Positions 1-11,993 of a stretch of 34,848 nt of DNA are shown here, piece by piece (positions within the stretch are counted from its first letter, which is position 1; each line of letters opens with the position of its first letter). A program made the translations under genes and the position numbers. The notes beneath the pieces were generated by a model, which saw only the letters and a list, made by a program, of their open reading frames with translations, did not search any database and was not told where the DNA came from. Origin of the DNA: Scenedesmus sp. ARA3 (taxonomy: Eukaryota > Chlorophyta > Chlorophyceae > Sphaeropleales > Scenedesmaceae); the NCBI GenBank assembly GCA_004335835.1, contig RWJK01000662.1, positions 1 through 34,848 of the forward strand, in the 5' to 3' direction.

Positions 1-132
1 ACGCGGTTCCAGGGTGACTGGAAGTCGGAGTGCTACCTCCGCTACTACACCCTGGGCTTGCGTGACATGTTGCGGATCTCGGCTGCCATGCTGAGCCAGG
101 TGAACCGCGCTTGGCCGGCTGGTGGGTCGTAG
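1..132 (+). CDS. 3' end of a tyrosine recombinase/integrase-like gene (partial)
   Basis: Frame 1 is open from the window edge to a TAG at 130-132 and gives 43 residues. The segment GDWKSECYLRYYTL followed by a short helical, Met-rich tail resembles the C-terminal box of eukaryotic tyrosine recombinases of DIRS/Crypton-type elements. In that family a G-x-W-x-S-(D/E) motif precedes the Tyr that attacks DNA. The Tyr in LRYY would be the nucleophile, an inference from that pattern. The upstream catalytic Arg and His residues lie outside the window, so neither intactness nor element type can be judged. Among chlorophytes such genes are usually retroelement-borne. An unrelated protein that happens to match the motif is the alternative. 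Confidence 0.5.
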   Translation, partial: TRFQGDWKSECYLRYYTLGLRDMLRISAAMLSQVNRAWPAGGS

Positions 133-1054
133 GGGGGAGGTTGTGGGGGGAGGAGGCAGTGCTGGTATGCACTGCAGGGTTTGTTGGCTTTGTGCAGTGT
201 GGGCTGGTGGCTCATAGCATGCTTGCAGTGAAGCAGCAGTGCTCTGTGAGCAGCAGCCCATGCACAACTTCCCCCAAGCTGCTGCATGTAGGCAGATGCA
301 GTAGTACGTTGGCATGTTCTTTGTGTATCGCATTGACTAAGGGAAATAAGGGTGGTGACCTGTTTTGACGGTGGTGTGCAACATGTTTGACTGGGAAACA
401 TGTTGTGACACTGACAAGTATGCAGCATGAAGGTAGCTGCATGTTTGTAGGTATTTACGAGTACGGGAAAAGAATTAAATCATACTTTACGCCAACAGCA
501 ACACACCAGATTGCCAACTGGCCTGACTAGTACTGCACGTGCAGCAGACGCTCGACTGAGTTGCTGCTTGCACAACTCCGGTTCTGTTTTTCTGTTGAAA
601 CAATAATCCCAGCAGCTGCACGCGTATGACGCGACGCGTACATGGTGGTGGGCTTGGTCGAAGAAGGATACGAGCAAGTCCTTGGCGAGATGAAGGTGGG
701 AACACCTTGAAGAGTGCTGATGAATGAAGTATGAAGGTTCATATGACAGCAGCGATAAACCATTATGCTGCTGGAAGCATCGCAGCAGTAATCAGCAGAG
801 GTTGTCAGCGTGTTGACCTGGCACTGCCAGGCAGCCTGGCTTGCTGTTCTGCATTACATGCCATCACATGCAGCCGGGCGCACAACAACTTTGCAGCCTG
901 CTGACATCTATAGTTTGCAGATTGTAGCAACGCATAGATCCGCTGAAGAGGTACATCATGCCACTACGTTCACCAACAAGTTGTGGGCCACAACTGCCTG
1001 TTTGTTTCCCGCACCTGTTATGCCGTTGCAGCTAAGACAGCCCTGCTGGCCTTG
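133..1054. other. Non-coding stretch before the surface-protein gene
   Basis: No recognisable gene. The short open frames here are unlike any known family and have no splice support. The 3' part presumably holds the 5' UTR and promoter of the gene at 1055-7087. No convincing TATA element or terminal repeat of a mobile element could be seen. Confidence 0.5.
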
Positions 1055-4000
1055 ATGCTGCTGCTACTGGTCGCAACCGTGCAGCAGCCTGCAGCAGCCC
1101 AGGCATGTGACTCAGCAGTCTTCACAGCCTGCCCTTCTGCGCTGGCAGCAGCACAAGTGCTCACTGGCAACAGCTCATTGCTGCCAATCAGCAACGCAGC
1201 CTTCACCACACCATCAGGCTGCAACACCACAAACAGTAAAGTTGGGCTGCTGATTATCACCTCCTTTGGCAGCAACCCTTGCCATTACTTGGGGCAGAAC
1301 ATGTCAACAGGTGCGGGTGATAATCAGCGCAGCAATGGTGCATAAGATGTTGGCAGCACACTCCCACCATGATTCATGCTGATGAGGGAAGCACAGCAGC
1401 GTCTGCAGTGTTAACATTCAACAAGATTGCTGTGCACAGCGAGGATATATTGCATACTACGCATATGGTTTTCTTGCAAGCTAGCGGCCCTTTAGCATCA
1501 CAGGCTAGGACTGCAGCAGCGTGGCTGCTGCAGAGTATCAACACCGCGCGCGCATGCTGGTTGTCCTGCAGGGGCGGTTGTGCTGAGCAATGGGGATGCC
1601 AGGGCTGCGGCCAACCACACAAACAACCAAAACAACACCTCTAACCAGCAAAACAGTGCAACATTTAGCACTGATTCTGATCTTACCAAGCTGTCTACTG
1701 ACATGGGCTACAACCAGAAGCTGTATGACGTCAACATCCTGTCATTCGACATCCGCCCGGCAGTGTCTGGCAAGATCACGTTCTCCTATGTGTTTGGCAG
1801 CGAAGAGTATGAGGAATACTCCCCCAAAACCAGTAAGTGCACCCGACACAGCACACACTACTTTGTACAACTTGTTGGTGCCGAGCATGTTGCACATGGT
1901 TGCTTCCCGGACATCAAGCAAGCAAGCAAGCAGCAGCAGCACCAGCTACTTGACAGCTGCAAGTCAGCTGTGTGCTTTGCTGCCATGTGATTGAGCTCAT
2001 TATGTGGAAAGTGCCAGTGCCGCCCCTTGAAAGCCAACTATGCGGTGTGGCTTGCGCAGCAGGGGGAGGTCGAACATGCTACGACCGTGTGCTGCTCATT
2101 GTGTGCTGTTGTGACCTTGCAGTTACTTCCACCAGCACATACAACGACTTGTTTGGGTTCTTCGTCACGCCAGCAGGCAGCAACACGTCTGTCAATGTTG
2201 CCAAGCTACCCAGCAGCACAAACCCAGTTGGCATCAATACAGTGAATCAAGCACAAAACACTTACTACATTTCAAACATCCGGAGGCCATTGCAGTCTGC
2301 CCACGCCACAGAGCTTGATGGATTGACCAAGCTGCTGACAACAGACGCATATGATGTTGTGGCAGGGACAACCTATCGCCTGAAGCTTGCTATCAGTGAG
2401 CGGCCTTGTGAAGCAGCGGCACAATGCAGCCGAACGCATGTGTTGCCATCCCACTGGCGGGCGTGGCACAGCTGCTTGCAAGCAATCAATGCATGCTGGA
2501 CAGCAAGCTTGCTGTTGCCTCCAAACATGCAATTTGAACACCCAGCAGTGCACTGTGTTGTGGAAACACTCCGGCTGCTTTGCAATGCAGTGATTAGCAG
2601 CAAGGCTGGTCTTGTTGGTGCTGACACTGATGTGCGTACGCTGGTTGTGCTGCAGGCGATGGTTTCGACGCAAAATTTGACTCAGTGGTGTGGATACGAG
2701 CAGGCTCAGTGACATTTGCTGTTGACTGCGTGGCTTCTTGGATACCTTGGAGCAACTGCTCAGTACCCTGTGGGGGCGGGCTGCAGCTGTCTACGTACAT
2801 CGTAACAACGCAAGGGAGTGGCAGTGGCGTGCCCTGCGATGCAGTGGCTAATGGCACAGTGGCCAACCGGAAGTGTAACACACAGGTATGGTATGCGTGT
2901 ACTGTGGGGGGCTTGCCAGCACTGCATTGCGCAGCTGTTTGAGTTGGCAATGCAACCTGTGGACATACAACTTTGCTTCAGGCTGCCGCTGACATTGTGC
3001 GATGCAGTGGTTGGCAGTGTGACGCAAACCTGCCGGCCCTCCCATACCTGTAAGCAGCACTAGGGACGCCAGCTGGCAGGCAGCCAACCAGCATTTCGCC
3101 ATGCTGCACTTCCGCTTGCAATTGCAGGCTTGCCCGGTCAACTGTGTGGGGAGCTGGAGCACCCCCACCCCCTGCAACGCAAGCTGCAACGGAGGCATTT
3201 ATGCCCAGACGTTCTTTGTGACCACACCTGCTGCAAATGGTGGTGCAGCATGCGCGTTTGCCAATGGGACAGTCAACCGTACAGCATGCAACACACACCC
3301 CTGCCCCGTGAATTGTACGGGAGCTTGGAGCGCATGGGGAAGCTGCGGCGTCGGCTGCGGCAACGGCACGCAGACATCCACCTACACTGTTACAACGCAA
3401 GCTGTTGGGAACGGGACAGCTTGTGAAGCTGCTCATGGTACGGTTCGCAGCCAAGCCTGTTTCGCAGGGCCGTGTCCATCCCCTTCACCCTCGCCATCAC
3501 CCTCCCCATCAGCAGCCACAACACCGAACCTGTCACCTGACCCTGCAAGCCCATCCCCAGATCCTGCAAGCCCATCGCCTGACCCTGCAAGCCCATCCCC
3601 AGGTCCTGCAAGCCCATCACCTGAACCTGCAAGCCCATCGCCTGATCCTGCAAGCCCATCACTGCAACCTGCAAGCCCATCTCCCGACCCGGCAAGCCCA
3701 TCGCCTGATCCTTCAAGCCCTTCGCCTGATCCTGCAAGCCCATCACCTGATCCTGCAAGCCCATCACCTGATCCTGCAAGCCCATCACCTGATCCTGCAA
3801 GCCCGTCGCCCGATCCTGCAAGCCCATCGCCTGATCCTGCAAGCCCATCACCGCATCCTGCAAGCCCATCGCCTGATCCTGCAAGCCCGTCGCCTGATCC
3901 TGCAAGCCCATCGCCTGATCCTGCAAGCCCATCGCCTGATCCTGCAAGCCCGTCGCCTGATCCTGCAAACCCATCGCCTGATCCTGCAAGCCCGTCGCCT

Positions 4001-7000
4001 GATCCTGCAAGCCCATCGCCTGGTCCTGCAGGCCCGTCACCATCACCATCAGTTGCACCCGCGGCTGACAGCCCATCTCCATCACCAGAACCAGCCAGCC
4101 CATCATTATCGCCAGCGCCCGGCAGTAATGCATCATCACCATCACCTGGACTCCCCACCACATCACCAACACCTGATGCAAGCCCATCACCATCACCCGA
4201 TGCTAGCCCCGCTCCTTCAGTTGAGTCAAGCCCATCGCCACCTCCTGCACCTGACAGCCCGTCACCGTCAGCATCACCATCGCCAACGTTGTCACCCTCA
4301 CCAACCCTTGACAGCCCCGCACCGTCGCCACCAGCTGCGACTAGCCCTTCACCGTCACCTGCAGCTGGCACCCCATCACCAACACCATCACCAGCTGCTC
4401 CCAGCCCATCACCAAGCCCAGCACCCTTAAACTCTACAACCACCAGCCCCGCCCCTGCACCAGCAAACTTCTCATCCCTGCCGGGCCTGCCACCCTTTGT
4501 AGACAGCCCACCAGTGCTGCCGCCGCTGCCACCTGACATGCAAGACAGAGGCATTGTGGTCCGGGGCGGCAACATATCAATCGCAGCAGTACAGCTGGAC
4601 GCCAATCCTGGCTTCCAGGCTGTGTCAGACAGCAGCAGCAGCAGCAGCGGCAGCGTGTCAGTGAATATCGTCACCAATGACACCGCCGACAGCAGCAGCA
4701 ACAGCAGCAGTAACAGCAGCAGCAACGGTGCGCTTCAGCCTCTCAAGCCCAGGCGTGCAGCGTTCAATGGAACCCTAGGGTTCTTCACACTGGGGTTGAG
4801 CCTGCAAGTGCTTGGCGACTTCACACTGCAGCGCACCATGGCGTGGCGTTATGACGCAAGGTTTGACTGCTGGACTACGGCTGTTTCAATGAAAGGTGCC
4901 TTTCGGCTTACTAGAGACGAGCTGGTGAATGGCCTTGTGGTGAGTTGAGATGCCAATGTCCGCTTACTTCTCATCACTCATGGCAGCATGCTGCGCAAGT
5001 GGCATTGTTGGCTACTGCAAGCGCGGTCTGTGTGGTGTTATGTGCAGCTAGACTATCCTCTGATTGCTGTCTGCGAGATTGCTGTCTCCGAGTGCTGCGG
5101 TGTTATGTCTGTGCAGGTTAATACACAAACCCTCGACTCCAGTGTTGCGGGAGCGTTGAGCATCTACAGCCGTGCCAGGCCTGCTGGCCCTGGCTTTACT
5201 GGCACACACGACTGGGGAGGCTGGCTGGACCTGAACCCCGACCCCTTTGCAGTTTGGGCAGACGCCGCAACACTGCTGACACCCAACAGCAGCAGCAACA
5301 GCAGCGGCAACAACAGCAGCAGCCTGCGCCGGGCACTGCTTCAAGAGTTCTTAGCCAGCAGCAGCGACTTGCTGCCATACGGCATGGCAGGAACCAGCCG
5401 GCAGCTGCTGCAAAGTGCTGCAGGCGGTACTGGCCAGGTGCCTGTGCAGGGCAGGGTGAGCATTAGGGAGTCGGCATTCGATGCCGGCAGCAGCAGCAGC
5501 AGCAATGACACCACAGCCCTGGACAACTCTGGAGACATTGTGGTTGTTGGAGGCCCCCCTGCTGATCCCAACACGCCATTACCACCCCAGATCAACCCAA
5601 TCGACAGCAACAGCAGCACTGGCGATGGGTCAGGCAAAGTCCCAACTCCCACCCCGCCACCACAAGACCCGAGTGACGGCAGTGCACAGGCCTCCCAAGC
5701 ACCCCTTCCAACAGTTGACCTGCCCAATTTGGCAATGAGGCCCAATCTGCTGATCGTGCTGGCAGCCATTGCTGCACCAAGCTGCGTGGCACTGTGCGCT
5801 GTGTGCATTGCTGCTGGGGTGATTTACAAGCGGCGCAAGCGTCAGGACCAGGAGCAGCGGCAGCAGCAGCAGCAGCAGCAGCAGCAGGCCAGTGGAGCGC
5901 ATGTGCCTGGTGCCGGCAGCCCAGCAGGCAACAGCAACCAAAAAGCGTCCAGCAAAGCACGCAGGAGGTTGCCAAGTGGTGCTGGCAGCAACATTAACGG
6001 CAGCAGCAGCAGCAACAGCCAGTCCATGGGTGCTTCTGTGGATCATATTGGTTCCCCAGGCAGCGATGAGCCAACTGCTCCAACCACAAACAACAGCAAA
6101 CCCCACTCCAACAGCAGTAAAACCAAGAAGAACAAGTCAAGGAAACATCGCGAGGCAACCGCAGCACAACCAAGCCCGCCAAGCCTTGAACACAGCAGTA
6201 GCGGCGGCTACTTGTCTGAACCCCAAGGGCGCTACAACGGTAACAGCAACAGCAACAGAGATCACACACATGATCATGTAGGTGCGGTAACTGCATCACG
6301 CATCGAGTTTCTGGATCCGTCTGACTTCCAGCGGTCAACTACCAGCAGCGATGGCGGCTACAGCTTGCGGCACGTGCCATGCCGTGGCAGCCTTGACATG
6401 GCATCTGTCCCCGAACCAGGTTCACCTGTGCCACACAGCAGCAGCAAGCAGGGCAGGCTGGGCTCATGGGCTGGCTCTGTTGCTGGCATGGCAAGCACTG
6501 TGGCTGCTGCAATCGGCAGCCGCCTGAGATCCTCGCAAGCTGGCGCAGCATACAAGGTGCCTGGGCTCGAGCCAGCAGCTGCTAGAGGAGCCAACAGGGG
6601 CAGCTTGGACCTGGCAGTGCCTGCAGGAGAGAGGGGCCCTACTCTGCCAGGCGCAAGGGCTGCATCTGTGCTGATGCCTGCCGCAGAGGCAGCGCAGCTT
6701 GCAAAGCAAGTCAGCGGCAGCAGCAGGCAGGAGCCGGTCAAGGCCGCTACTATGGCCACAGGCCAGCCAGCAGCAGTACCAGCAATGTGGCTGCTGCCGA
6801 CAGCATCTCCCTCAGGGAGGCATCCTGGTGCTGCTGCCGACTGGGGCGTTGCAGGCGGACTGCAGCCAAGCAGCAGGGGCTCACCAAGAGCAGCAGCAGG
6901 AGCAGCGGGGCCTGGCGGTTATGGCAGTTACGACTTGCAGGAAGATGAAGCTGGGGAGGTGGTGGGCGGCTCCACGTTTTTGCTGCCGTCGCGGTCCAGG

Positions 7001-7087
7001 GTGAATTTGAAAGTGAGTTTGAATAGCCCCACAGCAGCCCGGCAGCAGCAGCTGGGATCCCCAAGGTCCCCGCCAGCCTGGAGCTAG
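1055..7087 (+). CDS. Choice-of-anchor L / TSP1 / hydroxyproline-rich transmembrane surface protein
   Basis: Six exons: 1055-1310, 1572-1832, 2123-2395, 2656-2885, 3128-4939, 5117-7087. All junctions are GT-AG and in phase, giving about 1600 residues. A Leu-rich signal peptide ends near AAAQA. Exons 1-4 encode a choice-of-anchor L domain with landmarks [42 protein letters not shown] and [11 protein letters not shown]. Three Cys-rich thrombospondin type 1 repeats follow (about residues 285-455; the second lacks the usual WxxW). Next come a (PSPDPAS)n hydroxyproline-rich stalk, a membrane-proximal region of unknown fold, and a transmembrane helix (bases about 5749-5826) followed by KRRKRQ. A roughly 420-residue Ser/Gln/Gly-rich cytoplasmic tail ends at TAG. 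Many N-glycosylation sequons precede the helix. The role is probably cell-surface or wall adhesion or sensing; ligand unknown. The start is uncertain: 1055 is the only in-frame ATG after a stop at 944-946, but an upstream exon could supply another. Confidence 0.85.
3533..4040 (+). repeat. 21-bp coding minisatellite encoding (PSPDPAS)n
   Basis: About 24 near-identical 21-bp units lie inside exon 5 of the surface-protein gene. Each encodes P-S-P-D-P-A-S, with variants carrying G, E, H or LQ in place of D. Because the unit is a multiple of three, all six frames stay open across the array, which produces long false open frames on both strands. The motif is a hydroxyproline-rich glycoprotein stalk of the kind found in chlorophyte wall proteins. 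Confidence 0.95.
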
Positions 7088-9777
7088 GAAGTGTTTCTTT
7101 ATTTGCAGCACGTGATCATGTCAGCATGTGGGTGTGGTTGCTACTGGATGCCATACCTTGGCGCAAACAACGTTGTTTTGGCGGCAAACATGATGTGGCT
7201 GAACTTCTGAGGGCTCACAGCGTATGCAGCTGTGCAAAGCATCTCTCACGCCTATCTGTTTAGCAAGGATTTGGAGCACTGCTGTTTTATGAGGCAGATG
7301 TGTCACTGTTCATGTGCCTGCCTCCAAGGCAACACATGCATGTGCAGTAAACACTTTTTGGGTGCGTTCCAACTGTTTTGTATTGTTGAGACTGCTGCAG
7401 CGGCCACCCGTGGCTCGCAAAGCGCTGATTTGGCGAGTTGTGGCAGTTGGAAACCTTGGTGTGTCAGGTTTATCATATGTGGGGCTGCTGCACAGCATTT
7501 AGCTGCACTACACTAGTTGGGAGTTGATTGTCGGGCGCTGTTGCCAGGGGGACAAGTAACCCACGGTTAGGGCTTTGGGCTGATGAGGTGCCATAGCTGC
7601 ATACGTGCTGCAGCTGCATTGAAGCCCTTATACACTTTTTGTCAGTGGTGAAGCCACTCCTTGAAGGGGAGGGTGACATAGACTGATAACAATATGTCAG
7701 GTTCACACGCTTCCCTTGCAAGTGATTATGGCTTTGCCCCAGTTCTGGCTGCGAAGCTGTTATTTGAGCCGCCTGACAAACATGGTGTGAGCTGTGCATG
7801 CTGACTCTGCCCATGCCTAACTGTTCTTATGCCTCACTGGTTCTGCTCACCAGCGGGTGCTGTGGGCATCAGGTCTCTAAACCTGTGTGTTTCCAGCACA
7901 ACTGTTTTGTGTTGCATTGTATTGCATCTCATTGCTTTGCATTGCATTGGGTTGCATTGTATTGTGCTGAGAGACAAGCACCCTTCTTGTTCCCTGCATG
8001 CTGCACAGCAGCCGGGTGAACATCTAGCTGAACATTGGCACAGCCTGCACGGCCTGACCTCAGTGTGCCACACTGTGTTGCACACATGCAAGCCTGTGCT
8101 GTATGTTTGCGTGACAATCTGTTTGATAGAGGTGTTGAGCACCGCTGCCAAGTGAACGACATTCAGTGCCCAAAGTTCACTGTTTTGCTGGGGTCGAGTC
8201 CAGACATGTGCGGAGCTGGAAAGCAATGTGGCAGCTTATGGCAGTCTGTACACTTCAATACTGAGGCGCATGCATACCTTGATGCAGAGGAATGCCTGCT
8301 CTGTCGGTGCCTGCTTCTATGCACAGCGCTAATGCTGCTGCGGAGAGTTTGCTGCAAGCCTACCAGTTGTTGCCCCCCCCTGCTGTTTTGCATCAGCTGT
8401 TATCGCCTGCAGGTGGCAAGTGTGCTGTTGAAATGCATGTAGTGCACAAGGTTGCAAGGTTTCTCTGTTGTCTGACGCTGGATATGAGTGGCTTTATGTC
8501 TGGCACGTCCAGTGTGCACCTTGTTTCAGTGTGGCAGGTGCCAGCTGCTGTAAGTTGTACTCCAGGTAAGTGTGGTGATGGCAGCACTGTTTGTTGACAG
8601 AGGTTCTAGGCAGCCGTGACATCGGACTGCAGCGGCCGTTTGCAACTTTGGTCAATGTGGGTGTTCAATCCTAGTAACTGTTCATGTTGCGCGACAGCGC
8701 GCTGGCTTGGCAACATATCCCTGTCCGAGGTTCAACAGATTTTTTGTCCAAGGTCCCCAGACTCAGCAGCAACCCTCATGTGCATCGTCACCGTATTACC
8801 AGTTGTGCCACAGCAACATTGCTGTCGCCCCTGCACCACCGCATACCAGGATGCAGCTTGTGATGCAGTGCAGCAGATGTACAACACATCCAGCTATTGC
8901 TCGTACAGTAACTTGTTTACATGGCTAGTATATCAAAATCTGCCTAAACTACCACTAAACCTGCTGAATCCGCAGCAACGGTCAATGCAGTAACCCACCT
9001 AGCAGGGCAGCACAACTTGTGAATGTGACATTCACCTCTCACCGCCAGCGCTCTACACTCGACTGCTGACGTGGCAATGTGCACACCTGTGTGGCATGCA
9101 ATGGCGCTAGCAGCTGCCTGACTACCAGCCCATCGGCTGTAGTACAAGACACTCAATTCAGCAACCTCTGTCACATGCTGTGCGCAATACTTTCACACTT
9201 TCTCTCTTTCTCTCCCTGTAAACGAACGCATGAATGCCCTCTGCTGTCGCCACAGCCATGAACATTGCTGTTCCTGGAACAACTGCCTGTCATCGTAACA
9301 ATACATCACAGAAACACAGGCCCACGCATCCTGCAACGGTGGAGCTCTCAAGGTTTATGAAAGACACAGCCATGTATGCCGTCATCTGCTCACCAATCTG
9401 TACACTCAACACGTCTCTCGCTGGCGTCAGTCCTTCGCAGCCCAACACCATCCGCTCAGGCAGCTTCCGTGATACCTGACATCCTACAGCATGCTGACCG
9501 AACCGAACCAACATTGATAGTTGACAGGTCCCCTGCCGGCTCAGCCAGACCCAGCCACTGCAGCACAACTCATCACTCTGCATTCACGCACTCCACATAG
9601 ACCTGCAACATCCCAAATCACAGCAAGCTTTGTGCTTCAAACCCAAAGCACCTCATGCTCACAGGTCCCCTGCCAGCTCAGCCATTCCCAGTCGCCACTG
9701 CACAGCTCATAGCTGGACACTTACCACTCCAAACAATGGCATGTAACAACAATCAAAACCGCAGCAAAACCCATGCT
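7088..9777. other. Gene-poor 2.7-kb stretch between convergent genes
   Basis: It lies between the stop of the surface-protein gene (+) and the stop of the ABC-F gene (-), so it should contain both 3' UTRs. No open frame here resembles a known family or has paired splice sites. No nearby TGTAA (the usual chlorophyte poly(A) signal) follows the upstream stop; the first plus-strand copy I saw is at 8549-8553. A TTGCA-type simple repeat and decayed copies of the ABC-F 3' end are the only structures seen. Confidence 0.5.
7911..7967. repeat. TTGCATTG-type simple repeat
   Basis: A short interrupted array of TTGCATTG/ATTGCA/ATTGT units. It is low-complexity, non-coding and of no evident function. 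Confidence 0.7.
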
Positions 9778-9829
9778 TCACAGGTCCCCCGCCAGCTCAG
9801 CCAGCTCCAGCCACTGCAGCTCAGCCTCC
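9524..9829. repeat. Three copies of the ABC-F terminal-exon end
   Basis: A segment of about 50 bp beginning ACAGGTCCCC and continuing through GCTCAGCCA recurs at 9524, 9661 and 9780. The copy at 9780 is the true 3' end of the ABC-F coding sequence. The other two lie just beyond the stop and have diverged. On the minus strand the TGA is kept in the middle copy and lost in the outer one. Spacings are 137 and 119 bp, which suggests successive tandem duplication followed by decay. Confidence 0.75.
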
Positions 9830-11961
9830 TCAGCCCGCCCAGCAACAGCAGCAAGCTGACTGCTGGCAGCCTCCAGCGCAGACAGCTGGCTGGCGCCACC
9901 CTGAGCCAGCTTGGCCACCTGCGCCTCCAGTGATGCGCGCTGCTGGTTCAGCTGCTCAAGCTCACCACACAGCTTCTGCAGATCACAAAAATAGCAGTCA
10001 GCAGGCAGAAGAGTCTTGGATATAAGGCTCGAGGCTGTCACCCAGGAGGTAGCTAGATTGCTGCATGCACATATGTCTTCATTCCGGAAACAAGCAATCA
10101 AGGTGCACGGCACGGTGGAGGACGCAAGATGCAGGTACTGCGCACGTTACAAGCATGTGCGCGTGCAGCGCTGGCATATGGCACGAGCTGCATTTGTGTG
10201 CGGTGAGAGGTCAGGGCAGCTGTAAAAACAGCGGGGCACAACCGAGGAGCATTGTGGGGCACAACCTCACCTCATACTGAATGCGCTCAGAGTATGACAG
10301 GGTGGTGCGCTTGCGTGCTGGTTTGCTGCTGCTGCTGCTGCTGCTGCTGCCATTGCTGCTGGTGCCATTGCTGCTGCTGCTGCTGGTGCCATTCTTGGCA
10401 GCAGTGCCCTTGACAGCCACTGCTGCTACTGGTGCAGCTGCTGCTGGCGCCTTGCCCTTGCCCTGCACAGCATCAACAGCAGCACCCTCATTACACGAAG
10501 CGTACATATGGGAAGCATGTATGCGTAAGGTCAGCACGAGCATCAGAGGCACAGCTCTCCTAATCCTGCTGCAAGAGCAGCATACACAACAAGCCCTCTT
10601 GCATACTGGCATCTAGGCCACAAGAGGAGATGCGAAGGGAACATGCAGCATATGACCACACCACACACTCAAACCAACCCCACTAGAAGTAACAATCCTG
10701 CTGGAGGTGCACCCGCACTCCACCCACCTTCTTTCCTGTAGTGCTGCTGCTGCCATTGCTGCCAGCCACCTTGCCGTTGCCATGGCTGCCAGCAGTTTTG
10801 CCATTGCCGTTGCCGTTGCTGCTGCTGCTGCTGGCGGGTGTGCTGTGCTCAAAATCCCTAGAGCTGAGTGACCCGGTGTGCTCCGAAAGCTTAGCAGAGC
10901 CGCCAGACACGCGCAGGATGTGAGTGGGCTGCAGCGCTGTGGCAAAGGCCTGGTTATGCGTGATGGCCACCACCGCGCCAGTGAAATTCTTGAGAGCACC
11001 TGCGCCAGCAGCAGCAGCAGCCAGCGTGAAACGTCAGCAAGCAAAATCGCTTGCAAACAGCAAGCATGAGCCGGCTGCAATCAGCACACATCGCCAGTTT
11101 CCGAACCAGGCACACACACCGGCTTGCGCTGACCTGTCCACAGGTGGCTTTGCTCCTCCTCGCACCCGAACCCCTGAAGCAACAGCCACAAACCACAAAC
11201 CCCCACCAACCCTCCCCACCTGTCAGCACTTCCAGCGTAGCCGCATCCAAATGGTTGCTGGCCTCATCCAGCAGCAGCACGTTTGCGGGCACCAGAGCAA
11301 ACACCGCAAGCGCCACGCGTGCCTTCTCGCCACCAGACAAGCTGCCGATCTGCTGCAGCGGCAGCGAGCCAGTCAGGCCCAAGGCGCCTAGCGCTGCGCG
11401 GACCTTCTCCAGAGTTAGGCTTGGGTCTGTTACGCGTGCCACCTCTGACACGTAGTCCAGTGCTGTCTGGTCTAGCGGAAGCTCCTGCGCCAGATCCTGG
11501 TCAAAGATGCCTGCAGGGAGGGTTCAGAGTTGCCAACAAATGGTTCCGGGTTGAGGTCCTGCAGCAGCACAGCTGTTAATGAGCGCAAGCTGCTGCTGAA
11601 ACTGCCGATAACCACAGCAGGAAGCAAAGAAGCATGCTATAAACAGCACCGCGAAACAACCCTGCTGCAACAAGACAACATCCAAACCCCACCACAGCAA
11701 ACGCAAACACCGCCGGCAACACCCCCAAAAGCACTTTCCGAGCGTCACCCACCTAGCTTCACGCCCTGGCCCTGGCTGACGCCGCCATTCCACGGATTCA
11801 AACGCCCGCACAGCGTCTTCATCAGCGTGCTCTTGCCCGCCCCATTAGGCCCCAGCACCAGCACGCGCTGGCCCTTGCGCACAGTGAAGCTCACATCTTG
11901 CAGCACCAGCCTCGATGGCGGCGCTGCTGCTGCTGCCGCATCTTCTGCTGCTGCTGCTACC

Positions 11962-11993
<32 letters not shown>

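Noticed and set aside
3533..4040. CRISPR-like regular array
   Set aside because: Units are contiguous without spacers, are in frame with a coding exon, and lie in a eukaryotic gene.
3405..4430. 341-residue plus-strand frame rich in His, Leu and Gln
   Set aside because: Same cause: a shifted frame of the minisatellite and flanking proline-rich sequence.
3433..4725. 430-residue minus-strand open frame made of GDGLAGS repeats
   Set aside because: It is the antisense of the PSPDPAS minisatellite. A 21-bp unit without stops keeps all frames open. The plus frame has domains and in-phase splicing on both sides.
7088..9777. tRNA or other structured RNA genes in the gene-poor stretch
   Set aside because: I looked for TPsiC-arm-like strings and cloverleaf-compatible arms by eye and found none convincing. 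A covariance-model scan would be decisive.
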